This document shows, piece by piece, positions 44,927-56,783 of a stretch of 64,000 nucleotides of DNA (the first letter of the stretch is position 1; each line of letters starts with the position of its first letter). A program made the translations under genes and the position numbers. The DNA comes from Linnemannia hyalina (Eukaryota > Mortierellomycota > Mortierellomycetes > Mortierellales > Mortierellaceae): contig JAHRHY010000010.1 of the NCBI GenBank assembly GCA_019671135.1, positions 744,001 to 808,000 of the forward strand. The letters run 5' to 3'. The notes beneath the pieces are model-generated. The model was not told the origin of the DNA. It worked only from the letters and a program-made list of their open reading frames with translations, and searched no databases.

Positions 44927-45028
44927 ATGGTCCCCTCTTGCCCCCCCTCCCCCAGTGCTTCAAACAACAGATTTTCAGAACCCAAATCATCCTTCGATAG
45001 ACATAGACCTTTCCCACAACCATCTTAA
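44927..45028 (+). promoter_or_regulatory. uORF2 of the GCN4-like gene (33 codons)
   Basis: The second and only other ATG in the leader, in AAAATGG context (strong Kozak-like). It encodes a 33-residue Pro/Ser-rich peptide and stops 128 nt before the main ATG. It lies 167 nt after the uORF1 stop, spacing compatible with delayed reinitiation. Confidence 0.65.
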
Positions 45029-45156
45029 ACCAACCCATTCCAGTAACCTTTTTTGAACTTGCCCTTTTTTGAAACAAAAAAAAAAAGAGAACATCCATAT
45101 TCCACACCCACCCCGACAGAAAACCCTTCGCCCCAGAAAAAGATCATCCCAAAAAA

Positions 45157-46548
45157 ATGACCACAAACAACACCTTCACCGCCTTCAACGCCGGCACTGC
45201 CGAGCGCTTGATGATGTCTGCCGACTCGCTTGACTTTGCCCTCCAAGGTATGTATTCTGCTCTCATTGATTGATTAAAGTTTTTTATTCGATGTGACTGA
45301 AATGACAGCTATGAGTAATCGGACTGTCTTTTCGTCAGTCGTTCTTCCGTGCTTCCCCGCCGGAGTTTCTACAATTGCCACGTGATCTCTAACCTAATAA
45401 TACCTCTTTCTATTTCTTTACAAACAGGCAACAACAAGAAGGCCACCACAGCCCGCCAGGAGTTGATCGACTACAGCAGCCTCGATAGTATCTTCAGCAC
45501 CTCCAACGATCTCTCGGCCTCGCTCTTCGATGACTGGCTCGCCAACGATCTCCAGCAGGTTGGATACCTGGGCAATGAGGATCCCGCGCTCTCCTCCGAC
45601 TCGGACTCCAACAACAGCCCTCTCCTCTCCTCCAACGAGAGCGACTCACCTGTTGTTGGCTTCGACTCCATCGCCTCGGATGCCGATTTCATCCAGTCGT
45701 CCGGTTTGGATGCCTCGATGGCTCTCTTCCCCGAGGTCCAGTCCGCCCCCACTGCTGCTGCCTCGCTCAGCTCTCTCTTTGGCCTCACTGCCGCCGTCCC
45801 TGCCGCCCCTGCGACGGTCATGATGCCCTTGACTCCCGAGGCTGTTCAACAAGCCGCCGCTGCCTTGAACATTCCCTGGAGCAAGTCTTTGGAGACCGCC
45901 GTCTTGGCTCAGTCGTTGTTGGCCTCGATCCCTATGGCCCTCCAGTTGCCCGCTGCTGCTGCTGCCATCAAGCCATCCGCTGCGCCCTTGAGCCCCGCTC
46001 CCCAGTCGCCTCCCGTCTTGTTGCCCAAGCAGACCGAGCGTGCCATCTCGCCCGCCGCACCCTTGTCGCCTGCTCCCATTGCTGAGCAGCGCGCCGCCCC
46101 TGCGTTGGCCCCCGCTACCCCCAGACCTTCGCTCTCGATCTTGAGCAGCACACAGACTCCCGTTCCCGGCAAATCTGTCACTTCTACGACCTACAAGAGC
46201 GCCTACCGGTCAGCCTCGCTCACCCGCAGCAGCTTGAAGCGCGAGCGCGAGTCTTCCGAGCCACCATCGGTCTTGGATGGCAGGGATGTCTCCGAGATGG
46301 ACGAGACTGCCTTGAAGCGTGCCAAGAACACCGATGCCGCCCGCCGTTCGCGCCACAAGAAGTTGGTCAAGATGGAAGGGTTGGAGCAGCGTGTCGCCGA
46401 GTTGGAGGTTGAGAACTCGATGTTCGAGACCAAGTTGAACGAGGTCGAGTTGGAGCGATCTTTGTTGGCGGACAAGGATCAGATGCAACAGGCCCGCATT
46501 CAAGAATTGGAGCGCATGCTCGCTACCGTTCGCGAGAAGATGTACTAG
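45157..46548 (+). CDS. GCN4: GCN4/CPC1-like bZIP transcription activator
   Basis: Predicted master activator of amino-acid biosynthesis genes (general amino-acid control). Two exons: 45157-45247 and 45428-46548; 403 residues. The C-terminal bZIP has basic region LKRAKNTDAARRSRHKK (about 322-340), matching the Gcn4 N-x2-A-A-R-R-S-R signature, followed by a leucine zipper to the last residue (LEQRVAELEVENSMFETKLN...). N-terminal acidic and aromatic clusters (DSLDFALQ, FDDWLANDLQQVGYLG, DADFIQSS) resemble activation segments; the middle is Ala/Pro/Ser-rich. The leader contains two uORFs, which supports the identification and implies translational control by eIF2 phosphorylation. AATAAA lies at 46624. 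Alternative: another Gcn4-class bZIP paralogue. Confidence 0.9.
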
Positions 46549-47082
46549 ATCTACTCTTCTCTTTTTCTCTTTGTATATTCATTCTATCAGTACCATTTCT
46601 CATCAATCATTCAATCTGTATCAAATAAAAACTTCATTCAAATGAATACACTTATGTTTGCTTGGGTGGATTTCTTCGTTATCGGCGCTGCTAAACAGTG
46701 TTTCGTGGATATTTGTATACTCACAAAAAGGCACGTTTTGTTTGTGGCGTGGTGTCTGGAACACAAAGTAAAACCTGTCACTTTCAAAGGCAATTCCACT
46801 GTGAAATGCAAACAAAAATGTACATGCATGAAGTGCAGACCCAAACGACAACTCTACAATCAGACTGTTGTTGTTTTATGAGTTGTAAAAAGACAATTGC
46901 ATGTATTAAAGAGGGAACGAAAGTAATGCTACAAGGAGAACAAAAATGGGTGAGAAAAGAAAGAAAGAAAGGGAAAGGGTACTTTGCATTGACAATTGGG
47001 AAAGAGGGTGAGTGGGTAAGGGGGGATATGAGGTGTAGGTTCAGTTTGGCTCTAAACAAAGAGAAAGAAAATGAGACTATAC
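46549..47082. other. Convergent 3' region between the GCN4-like gene and RIB3
   Basis: Contains AATAAA at 46624-46629 for the bZIP gene. No coding frame with family resemblance. Confidence 0.5.
46624..46629 (+). terminator. AATAAA polyadenylation-type signal
   Basis: 76 bases after the GCN4-like stop codon. Confidence 0.5.
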
Positions 47083-49143
47083 TTAAAAGTTCTCGACGAG
47101 GCCATGTTCCTGACGGTACTTGATGATGTCGGCAATAGTAACCAACCGAATGCCATGCTTTTTGGCAAAGGCATAGCAATCATCCCGACGAGCCATCGAG
47201 CCATCTCTATCATTAACCAACTCACAGATCACAGCCACAGGCTGGAGCTTGGCCAGTTTGCACAGATCGACCGAGGCCTCGGTATGTCCAAAGCGACGGA
47301 TCGAGCCGCCTTCGGCGTAGCGCAAGGGGAGGATATGACCGGGGCGGTTGAAGTCCTTCGCGGTCTTTGTGGGATCGGCCAGAGACCGGGCGGTGAGGGC
47401 GCGGTCGTGGGCCGAGATGCCGGTGGTGGTACCGTGGGCGTAGTCGACCGAGATTGTGTAGGCGGTCTTCCAGACGTCTTCGTTGTTGGGCACCATCAGG
47501 GGCAACTCGAGTTCCTTTAACCTTGCGGGGGCGGTTGGTACGCAGACATATCCACTATTATGGGAAAATATAGGAAGAGGTGAAAGAGAGGAGGAGCGAG
47601 TGAGTGCTTTGCTTTGGGTGATCGGTCGGCAATTATTTATGCGCTTCTGTCAAGGAGAGAAGTGTGATTCGGCGGTCTTTCACGCCCACATATGAACCTC
47701 GCTTAGTTCTTCCCATGTACTCCAACCTTCTGCCAATTTGTTTTTTGTTTACCCACGGGTGCACTGTGAGCACTTGCTCCGAAACTAGCGCAACACACAC
47801 AGAAACCCTCTTGTCCTGTCCTCTCCTTTTGACTCAACATGCAACGCCCAACGTTTCGGAAAAAAAAAATATAAAATGCGTCGTCAGACTTGACCAGCCA
47901 GTTCCAGGATAATGCAATTGCCCATGCTTCAACCGGTCCATTATCCAGTGTGTTTTGATTCCTTGTATCCTGTATTCCTTGTTCATGTTATGGCTCCTGC
48001 TGCTGCTGTTGTTTTTCCTGTACTTTGTACTTCAATTGAATTTTCCTGTGTCTTTCATGTGTTCGCCCAAGAGTCCTGGTGGAGGGAAAGAAGGAGTACG
48101 AAAGACAAAAGGAAAACCAAAAAACATAAACCTTATTTCGACCCACTTGTCAACCAAAACGAAAAGAGGCGGGTGGAGTGGGACAGGTCGAGTAATTTGT
48201 AAAAAGAAGGCAAAAAGAAAGAACTTCCGCCCTCTTCGTGCCCCCCTTCCGTACAATTTGGTCCTGTACAATGTAATGTGTGAAAGCTGTTCGCTTTGTC
48301 CCGATTCGGAAAAAGAGGCGTCCCTGGAGTGTTCGTTTCTGAAAAGATATTTGTCTCTTTGTTCGTTGGGTTCGGTCGGTCGGTCGGTCGATCGGTCGAT
48401 CGGTTGGTTCGGATGTGTGTTTCTGTTGAGTGGGGGTGTCAATTGAAAACATGATCCATAATTGTTGTCTCCTCTTATAAATCGCACAAGTGAGCGTCAA
48501 TGACTGACCTTCCGATTCACTCCCTCCCTCCCATTTGTCGCTGACTCAGGAGGATGCGGACAAATAAACACATACACCCTCTCCTTTTGCCCTAATTCCC
48601 CTCACCCTTTCCCCCTTATCCTTCGATCTTACACTTTGCTTTCGACTTCATCTCTCCTGCACACTCTTTTCCGATCGGTTGAACGAGATTCTCCTCCTGC
48701 TTCTCCGTAAACACTTTGCAAAAAAAACCAATTGCTTGCGCATTTGTTGCCGTTGGTATTTACCTGGAGTGACGGATCAAGAAGGCCATCTGCTCGGTCG
48801 TCACCTTCTCGGCGGCAATAATCAGATCTCCCTCGTTCTCGCGATCTTCATTGTCGACCGCAATAATGAACTTGCCGTCAGCTATCTCGAGAGAAACGGG
48901 AAACAAGAAGAAAATAAAAAACGTATTAGAGATTAAAATCCGGAACGGTCCGTTGGACCATACAAAGACGAGGAGTAGAGTTCAGGGATCGGTGGATCGG
49001 CGAGAGATACAAAGAGAAGGAAGAAAGTGACAAAGGAAAACAGTTTGAGAAATGAAAGAGAAGGGAAGAGGAGGAGGCATACCGATATCTTGAATGGCAT
49101 CCTCGACTCTATCGAATCTGATGTGGGACATTTCCTGGACCAT
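47083..49143 (-). CDS. RIB3: 3,4-dihydroxy-2-butanone-4-phosphate synthase (riboflavin pathway)
   Basis: Converts ribulose 5-phosphate to dihydroxybutanone phosphate and formate for riboflavin synthesis. Three exons: 49143-49083, 48881-48764 and 47554-47083; 216 residues, near the yeast 208. The active-site loop [19 protein letters not shown] is in exon 2. Exon 3 supplies SGYVCV, a [19 protein letters not shown] block, the [11 protein letters not shown] segment, GHTEASVDL and a C-terminal region with [13 protein letters not shown]. No GTP cyclohydrolase II domain is fused, as is normal in fungi. Intron 2 is about 1.2 kb (47555-48763), far longer than others in this window. Confidence 0.95.
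48373..48412. repeat. GGTC/GATC tetramer repeat in RIB3 intron 2
   Basis: TCGGTCGGTCGGTCGGTCG followed by ATCGGTCGATCGGTTGG units. Confidence 0.85.
48542..48548. promoter_or_regulatory. TGACTCA heptamer (Gcn4/AP-1-type site) in RIB3 intron 2
   Basis: Perfect match to the core Gcn4 recognition site, 595-601 bases downstream of the RIB3 start codon. The neighbouring gene encodes a GCN4-like factor. A chance occurrence is plausible. Confidence 0.3.
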
Positions 49144-49741
49144 GATTGAAAGCTGTGTGTGTTGTAGTTGTGGTTGTTGTTAGACAGAAGGTATGGTTCA
49201 ACGGATAGACCGGCTTGCTTGATTGCTTTGATTGTTGTTTGTGGGTGGTTGGTGGTGTCGGTTCGTGGTTTGGTGGTGAGTTGGTTGGTTGGCTGAAAGA
49301 AAGATGGAAGGAAGAAGAAAAAGTAGAAAAAAAAGTGGGCTGGCACTCGCTTTATAAATTAGGTTTTTTTGTGCCTGGCCTGACACAGATGGCCCGCTGT
49401 GAAAGCAAAGCCATACGATACGGAAGTGAGCAGATCGAAAATCTTTCGTTTTCATGTGGCTTATTTGTCCCTTCATCTCGCTCTTTTCGAGTGGCGATGT
49501 TGCGTCTTGAAATGACAAATCGCTCCTTCGCAACTGACAAATGAAGTGTAAACGTACAATTGGGTTCTTTCTTCAAGCGACTTGTAATAACGTTTTTTTA
49601 TGTCATGTCTTCTTTCGCCATTTTTATTCCTTTCGCTGTTCGTAGTAATTAGTCGTCTTCTTAAGAACATGTAACAAGTGCATAATACATCCCCATTTTC
49701 ACCCTCGTCTCTCCAAGATTACAAAAACAAGAAGGTTGCGC
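49144..49741. promoter_or_regulatory. Intergenic region: RIB3 promoter and KAT14 3' end
   Basis: About 0.6 kb. GGTT-rich on the plus strand (A/C-rich on the minus strand) near 49230-49290. No gene seen. Confidence 0.5.
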
Positions 49742-52700
49742 TCAACGTCGCAAACGCACAAAGAACGCGTTGTGGCACATTGTGCTGTCCTGCGGCAGGT
49801 ACTCTTTGTAAAAGTTGATCAAGAATTGCTCCGGTTTGAAGCCAAACTTTTGGTACATGATCTATTATCACGTAGAAAAAAATACACAACAACCATATCA
49901 GTCAGTCTCTTCTTTGTAATGAGAGAGCGAAACAAGTTTAGAGGAAGAGAGGGCGGAGAAGGGGGAAAATACAAAATAACAACAAACAGGTTCGGCGCAG
50001 CACAGCTGGATGCACAAAAACACAACTTACCATCGCGGGATTGTTCGCGCTCACATGAAGAGTAATATCCTTGCCGTTTGACGCCTGCATCAAATGGTAC
50101 AACATGAACCTATATGACGACAGTGCAAAAAAGGAAACAGCTGAGTATATGGACAACAAAATCAGTTCTACGCAATTGACATTAAACTCGAATCTCAAGA
50201 CAGGGGACTTACTGGCCAATGCCGGCTTTCTCCCACCCGGCCGAGACTGCGACATAGGTGATGTAGCCTTCAGGGGTCATGAACGCACATCCAACCACCA
50301 GTCGTTTGTAGAGAACAACTACAGAGTACTCGGGATACTGCAACGCTTCCGTCACTACAACAAGAGAGCAAAAAACAGGACATTAGCTTATGTTCGTGCC
50401 AACACAATAAATATAACAAAGCAACAACATATCAGACTTACTGTCGATACCAGGCCAGAAACGACGAGAGAGAGTCTCGTTGACTTGAGCAAGATGCTCT
50501 CTCCGGAAGTAGCAATAGTCGATTGGGAACCGGCTCTGCCCTTCAAAAGTCCTGTTGTTACCCTGGTCCGACTGCTCTTGATCTACTCCGTCCATATCGC
50601 CAACAGAACCAAAACCAACCGACTCTTCTCGTTTCCGCTTCTTGCCAGCCTTGCCATAGAGACTCTCCAATCCGAGATTCGACCAGGGTAACTTGGCTGG
50701 ACGGCCACAGCGTGACCGGATCTCGTCCAAGACATCCATCGTCACCGACCTCGACTCATAGTCTCGCCAGATATAGTCCTTCAGCTCCTTGCCAGAGAAC
50801 GGGCTCTTCCACAGCTGCTCCCATGGCTTCCGAGTAGTGCATTCCACAGGTTGACCCAGCAGCCGCGAGGCGAATGACTGCCCATAGGGTGTGTGGTGGA
50901 TCTTTTGAATCTTGGCCTGGAACTCTTCCTCGCGAAGTCGCCGGAGCTCGTATGGGTCAGGAGGGATATGTTTCGAGAGTGGTGCCAAATCCGAGGGTGA
51001 GGCAAGATGTTGCCGCATGTAGTTTTCCAGATCAAAGAGAGGGAGCTGCAAGAACGCCTTAAGCCTCTTGAGATGGAGTTTCCGCTTGAACCGAGCCGCG
51101 ACCGTTGGTAGGGCTTTGGTCTTTGAGGCGTCCTCCAAGATCTGCAAGATGTGCCACTCCTGTTGTCGCTGAATCTGTTGGAGAGTCAAAACTGGTGGCG
51201 ATGCAGGGACGACGTTGTCGGTTAACGATAGACTGCTCAAAGACGGCTCCGATCCGAGATGTGTCTCCGAGTTTGATCCTGTGTGGGCATATGTGAAATT
51301 CTGGGAATGAGCTTTGGACTTTGGTTTCGACCTGGCCCTGGGCTTGGGTGCTGGCTTGGCAAAGTCCGCCTGAGCCTTCATGGCATCGATGTGAGCTTGT
51401 GAGAACTTCTTGCCGCCACCAACACGTGCCGTCAGCGCTGAGAAAGAAGACGAAGAGTGTGACGCATTAACCTCGTCGGCCATGGAGACGTTCTTTTTGG
51501 ACTTGTGGGAGCTCTCGTAAACTGTCATGGGATCCTTGAGCGAACTCTTCCTGCGACCATATTTTCCTCCATGTGTAGGTGGAACCAGAGAAACCCTGGA
51601 GGCAGATGAGGTACTCTTGCGTGAAGATCCTGCCTCTGGGTCGAATCGTTTCCCGGAAGTTCTCTTTGACGCCATTGCTCGGCTGTGAATATCCCGTATA
51701 CTGTCGACCTCTAGCTCGTCGTTAGAGTCCTCAGATCCCTGGTCTGAATCCATGTCGCTTGCATCCGTGGAGCCATCAACCTCCTCGTCCTGGTCATTGT
51801 CAGACATATCAGACATGTCTTGAGGATAGTGGTGTTCGTTCATGACGTGGTGTATCACTTCGTGCTTGATCTCTGCTGCCGAAGACTGCACAAAAAGAGT
51901 GTGCAAAAAGATTTCAAGTAAGCATCGTTAGTCATTAGTGTTTTAAGCTCCTTTGGAAGAATGAAAACGCCAGAAATACCCTAGACGCAAGCAAATATTA
52001 CCTTTCTCCGCTTCTTTTTGCCACCAATGGACATGGCCAGGTTGTTAATCCTGTGAACAAGCCTTCCAGGAGAGTTTTCGTCAATCAAGTCGGTCAGTCG
52101 AAAAACCTCTTCTAGGTGAATCGGGCCTGCAGAGAAATCCAGTCCCGAGGGATTAAAGTGGTGTTGAATGCAGGCGGGGATACCGTGCAAGTACACCATT
52201 GGTCGGATCTCCCTCTCCTCGTCTGATTTCCAGAATGCCTCTTCTTCGTCCAAGGAGTCGTCAGAGTCGCCTGCTGATGAGAGTGATGATCCTGATGAGA
52301 GAGAAAACTGGCGGCTCTACAGGCGTAGCATTTTGTATCAACGAGTTAGCATCAAGTTTAACCCTTCTCTGTTGCTATACGCTATAGTGCCCAGAGCATA
52401 AAATAGCAGCTACCTTGATTCTGGTGGTGGGTACACTGGCAGTGTTCCTGACTTTTGCGAATGACCGGAACTCTTCATCTGACGAAGTCTCGTCAAACCG
52501 CGTCTTCTTCTTTGATGGAGATCCCTTTGCTCTTGCTCGCTTTTCCTTTGCTTTTGCTGTCGGATGGCGCGCGACTCCTGATTTTTGAACGACCTTGTTC
52601 TTTGGCTTGAGTTCTATTCAAAGTGACCAGTTTAGAGGGAGTAGCGTTGTTAGAGACTTGAGTCCTTGGAAGAAAAAACGACTCCTATCAGTACCGTATT

Positions 52701-54092
52701 TCCTGTGTAAACATCACCGCGTTTGCTTACTTCGATTCCTGTCTGGCGGCGCCTTTTCGATCAATGTCCACCATCCTATGGAAAGGTAAGTAAGAAACAG
52801 TTAGCACAGGATCGATTTGAATCACTCATGAGAAAAAATATACGATCCTTTCCAAATGTGTACCTGATGCTCCTTTCGTCTCGACTCCTGACAAAAATAT
52901 ATGATTTTGGACAGATAGTACACTCGCCACGGTATTATTCCATGTTGGAGATTCTATAATAAAAAGAGAAGACAAACATACTGTCAGCAAATGCCTCACT
53001 CTCATGGTTGTTTGTCCAAAGTCCAAGCGTCATGATTTCCAGTATTACAAATCCTCCTTACGTTCTTTGTCGGGGAGTAGGTATGACCAATATTCGAAGA
53101 TGAACTTGCAAATCTCCTCCTTCCATCGAAAGTATTGTTGTTCCGGATGAGCGTCCATTAGATTGTACAGCACTAAGTGCACCAGTATTACCCTACATGA
53201 ATTAACAATAGCAAAGTACAAAACAAAATATAAATTAGTACGTTTTGCTTTTGTCGCGGTACGTAACAAGCACGGTGACAGATCTGTATTGCTTTTGCAA
53301 CATACCAACTGAGTGCGGCACGCTCAAAGAACTCTGGGCCCTGAGTGCAAACGGAGCATTCGTACTTGAAGAACTCGTCTCCCTTCAGCAGGGGCTTGGT
53401 TAGGCATGAGACGCAATCTAGTTGTTTTTTCAATAAAAAAAACAAATGTCACTCTGTTAGAAGCCGTATCCAGACCAGTATGCCTTCAATATCTCCTGTT
53501 GCATGTCATATTTTCCCTGGGACTCACCTGAATGAAAGAGTTGTCCACACTTTTGACAGGGTAACATCGGCTCGTCACTAGAACGCGGGTAAGTTGGAAA
53601 CAGAGTAATTAATTATCGATTTTTCAAGGCATTGGAAGTTCATTCAACTTCTCCACCTTGGTGCTCAAAAGCTTACAATTCTTTATCCTTGCCGCAATAA
53701 CAGTAGACGCCTTCAGCATTGCTCTTGTGGTCCGGCGCCCAATGTAGTCTTGACGGCTATTATCATATAAGTATGTGAGGTGTTAGGCTCGGGTTTCGGT
53801 GTCACAGTTTGGAAGCGCGTCGCCATCTTGAAAAAGGGAAGAAAAGGGCAACGAGACGCGCGGAGAGAAGGTTTCCTGGATATTGCGAGTTATGTGTCGT
53901 CACGAGATGAGTCCGAATACAACCATCCATACGCTCATTCGCTCCAGGAAGCGTCTCTCGCTCTCCTTGCTTGCTCTTGACAAGTCGAACGTCCATTGTG
54001 CTGTGGTGTCTCTTCGATGAGGGATTTATCATTACCTCGTAGGGGAAGGTTGTGGTAGGCCTTCCGCCATGTTTATGGTGAGGTGGGGCCAT
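49742..54092 (-). CDS. KAT14: KAT14 (CSRP2BP/ATAC2)-like PHD finger and GNAT acetyltransferase
   Basis: Thirteen exons: 54092-54036, 53756-53677, 53577-53528, 53417-53306, 53192-53062, 52953-52864, 52775-52731, 52613-52414, 52316-52002, 51885-50442, 50354-50213, 50109-50031 and 49861-49742; 954 residues. An N-terminal PHD-type module (VYCYCGKDKEFDEPMLPCQKCGQLFH, here shown only as its Cys/His core CYC...CQKC...H...C..C...CSVC) is followed by a helical block with EYWSYL and SPTWNNTVASVL, as in animal KAT14. A long basic and acidic disordered middle contains an IWRDYES block. The C-terminal GNAT domain has LQYPEYSVVVLYKRLVVG, motif A AVSAGWEKAGIGQFMLYHL, GKDITLHVSANNPAM and MYQKFGFKPEQF, then AFFVRLRR at the end. 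In animals this protein belongs to the ATAC histone acetyltransferase complex. One intron starts with the unusual GTACAC. Confidence 0.88.
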
Positions 54093-54390
54093 GTTGTGAC
54101 CAGCCCGTTCAGAACGGTGATGATTAAGGACGTATGTGTGATGTGTGTAAGTGTGTGAGTGTTGTGCGGAGAAACAGTGAACAAGCAAGGGTGTGCTTTG
54201 AAGAAAAGACGTATAGCCATGCCTGCACTGACAAACAAGCTCTAAAGCCGTCACTTATTCCACGTGACTTTATCAATACCAAAATTCAGGAACCAAGGAC
54301 ATGATTAGTAAAAAGGTATATTAGGATGCTTAGCGTATGTGTGAATGTGTGCAGGAAGGATATCTACATGTCTATCTATCTGTATATCTA

Positions 54391-56783
54391 TTACTTGCGA
54401 GAGGCCTCCTCCTTTCTGGTAGCAGTCTCTCTCATACCAGCGCCACGCAGCTTGACAATATAGAACAGGCCCATACAAATGATGTTGAGAGCCGCCTGGA
54501 TGATACCATAGTTGCCATACCCAACATGGTCAACAATAATCTGCGCAATCAATGAAAAGATACAGGCCAACACCATCCTCAAAAAGTTGGCCGCTGCAGT
54601 CGCAGAAGAGCCCTGGCCTGGGATCGCGTTAACCAGATAAGCGGAACCAGCAGCAATGACCTGGGCCATTCCAAAGTTGTAGATTCCAAAACCGACAATG
54701 GGTGCAGCAATCGAGAGGTGCTTTTCGGCACCGAAACCGAAGAGGAGGGATCCAAAGGGGACGATGAGGAAGCCGGCGACCCACATGCTGATCGAGAGGC
54801 GGTCTTCGAGGACGATTTCACCACCGTTCTTGGCTTTCGCGCGCATCAAGGCGATATCGGAGAGCTTGCCACCCAAGATGGCGCCCAAGATACTTCCAGC
54901 ACCGGCGCCTAGGTAGGTTAGACCGACCTGGTCCTCGGCCAGACCGTAATTGTTTGTGAACAATACTGGCGCAAGCGTTTCGACTATAACACGGGTTTGA
55001 ATAGACAATGATAGGTTAGCTTTAGCTTGAAATGGTCCAAGTAAAGTGGTCGAAGTGAATGACTGGCTATAGGATAGTGATGAGGGGAAGGAACTTACTG
55101 GAGAACATGAGAGCAAAGATGAAACCAAGCTCGATGGAGGACAAGAGGACGACAGGATGCTTGAGTAACATGACGGCCTGGAAGGGATTGAACGCTCCAC
55201 CAATACGACGAGTGGCCGACGCGTTCTTTTCATCCTTGCCCTCCGCAGCATACCCCTTGACCTCCTCCATCTCCTTGAGAACGTCTCTGTCGGGGGCACG
55301 GTAGGTCTCTGGCAGAAGGAAGAACAGCTCAACAATGACAATAACGGCAATGATAGCCATAAAGTAGAAGGTGGACTCCCAACCAAAGGCCTTGGCGAGG
55401 ACACCACCCAATGGGGGTCCCAAGACTGGACCGAGGAACTGGCCCAAGAACATCAGACCCATGGATGTACCTTGTTCCTCAGGAGGCTAAAATAAGAGTA
55501 TATATCCATTTGGCGTATTAAAAATGTAAAAAGGATTGGTGTGATGAGAACATGCATCTTTTTTATGTCCAAATCTCCAAAAATCACTCCGCTTCATAAC
55601 TATAATGTCCGCCTGAAACACAGAAATACAGAATGTCAAGCACATTACGAAGAGAATTACTTACATAGATATCAGCAACGGTGCCAGCACCAAGGATAGA
55701 GGCACCACCCGATCCAACAGCCTGGAAGACACGAGCAGCGATAAGTGACCCGGCCGAGTTAGCGTATCCGCCACCCAAGGAGGCGATGGCAAAGATGAGG
55801 GTGAAACCAATGTAGAGGACACGACGGACCTGGAAGGTATCTGAGAGCGTAGAACTGACGAGGGGACTGATGCCCATGAAGAGGATGAAGAGCGATACCG
55901 AGGCATTGATGGCTGTCTGGGATGCATTCAGGTCCGCAGTGATTTGGACTAGTGAGGGGAACTATAGGAGGAGTGGATGTGGTTAGAATCACGTTGGATG
56001 CATGCACTCTTCGCTCTCGTATTTGTTTTCTGTGGGCTGCAGCCTGTATGTTTATCGTTTTGTCATCTTCTTTTAGAAATGCAGCACAAAAGGGGTAACG
56101 AACACTGATAGAGAAAAAAAAGCATTTGATCCTTTTCTGCTTCCTCATTCTTTTTGTAGCTCAGCTCTGCACATCCCACCCAAGCAAACGCCCTGCCGGG
56201 TAATAACGAGACACACAAATCTTCCGTAGACACCAGACACAGATGAGGTTATCTGATCATTTTCCAAACTCCAACTCCCTTATTCACAATAAACATGGGC
56301 GCTCATTTTTTTTTTTCCTCTTTGCGAAGCAAACAATCTTACATAGATGGTACTGGAGAAGCCTCCAAGAGATCCAGCCTGCGAGACGATACACAAGATA
56401 ACAGCCTTTCTGAATCTCGATAGCTCCACTCGAGGGTCACCTTGGAACTCGGGACGGATCGACAGGTGCTGCTTCCAGAACCCTGGCTTGGGTCTTGGAG
56501 TGGAAGTGATTGGTGGGGAGCCAGAAGTGACGGACTTGTTTTCGATGTTGCTGCCCAACCCCTTCATCTCGAGCTCCTCTTTCTCCTTATCGTGGATGAT
56601 AGCATCGACGGTAGAGTCAGCCGCAAGAGTCGCAGTGGGGTCGGTATGCAGACTGGTGGTCAGGATCTCAGCCTTGGTGTCACTGAGACTGTTACTGCTG
56701 TTGCGCCTCGTCTCTTCCTCTTGGGAGGAGGGCTGAGCAGCCTGGGTGTGAATGGTGCTTGATGAGGAGGTAAATGCAGTCAT
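54391..56783 (-). CDS. Major facilitator superfamily exporter, DHA1 (drug:H+ antiporter, 12-TM) type
   Basis: Predicted proton-coupled efflux pump of the plasma membrane. Four exons: 56783-56343, 55961-55665, 55486-55099 and 54983-54391; 572 residues. About 125 N-terminal residues are Ser/Thr/Glu-rich and cytoplasmic. The first span holds RKAVILCIVSQAGSLGGFSST. The MFS loop 2-3 motif reads SDTFQVRRVLYIG, a variant of G-x3-D-R-x-G-R-R. TM5 motif C appears as FLGQFLGPVLGPPLGGVLA (G-x8-G-x3-G-P-x2-G-G), diagnostic of DHA antiporters. The central loop is acidic (LPETYRAPDRDVLKEMEEV). The second half has GLTYLGAGAGSILGAILGGKLSD and a short basic tail. The closest yeast types are Qdr/Aqr/Tpo pumps; substrate not predictable. 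Confidence 0.9.

Larger units (their letters stand above)
47555..48763 (-). other. Unusually long second intron of RIB3
   Basis: Starts GTAAAT and ends TAATAG on the minus strand; flanking exons join in frame (S-G-Y-V). It holds a GGTC/GATC repeat (48373-48412) and a TGACTCA heptamer (48542-48548). No nested gene is evident. Confidence 0.75.

Noticed and set aside
48373..48412. GGTC repeat as a possible CRISPR-like or structured repeat array
   Set aside because: It is a simple tetramer repeat without spacers, inside a nuclear intron.
56150..56200. Sequence GTAGCTCAGCTCTGCAC resembling a tRNA 5' part
   Set aside because: No matching acceptor, anticodon or T-arm sequence follows, and it lies in an intron of the MFS gene.
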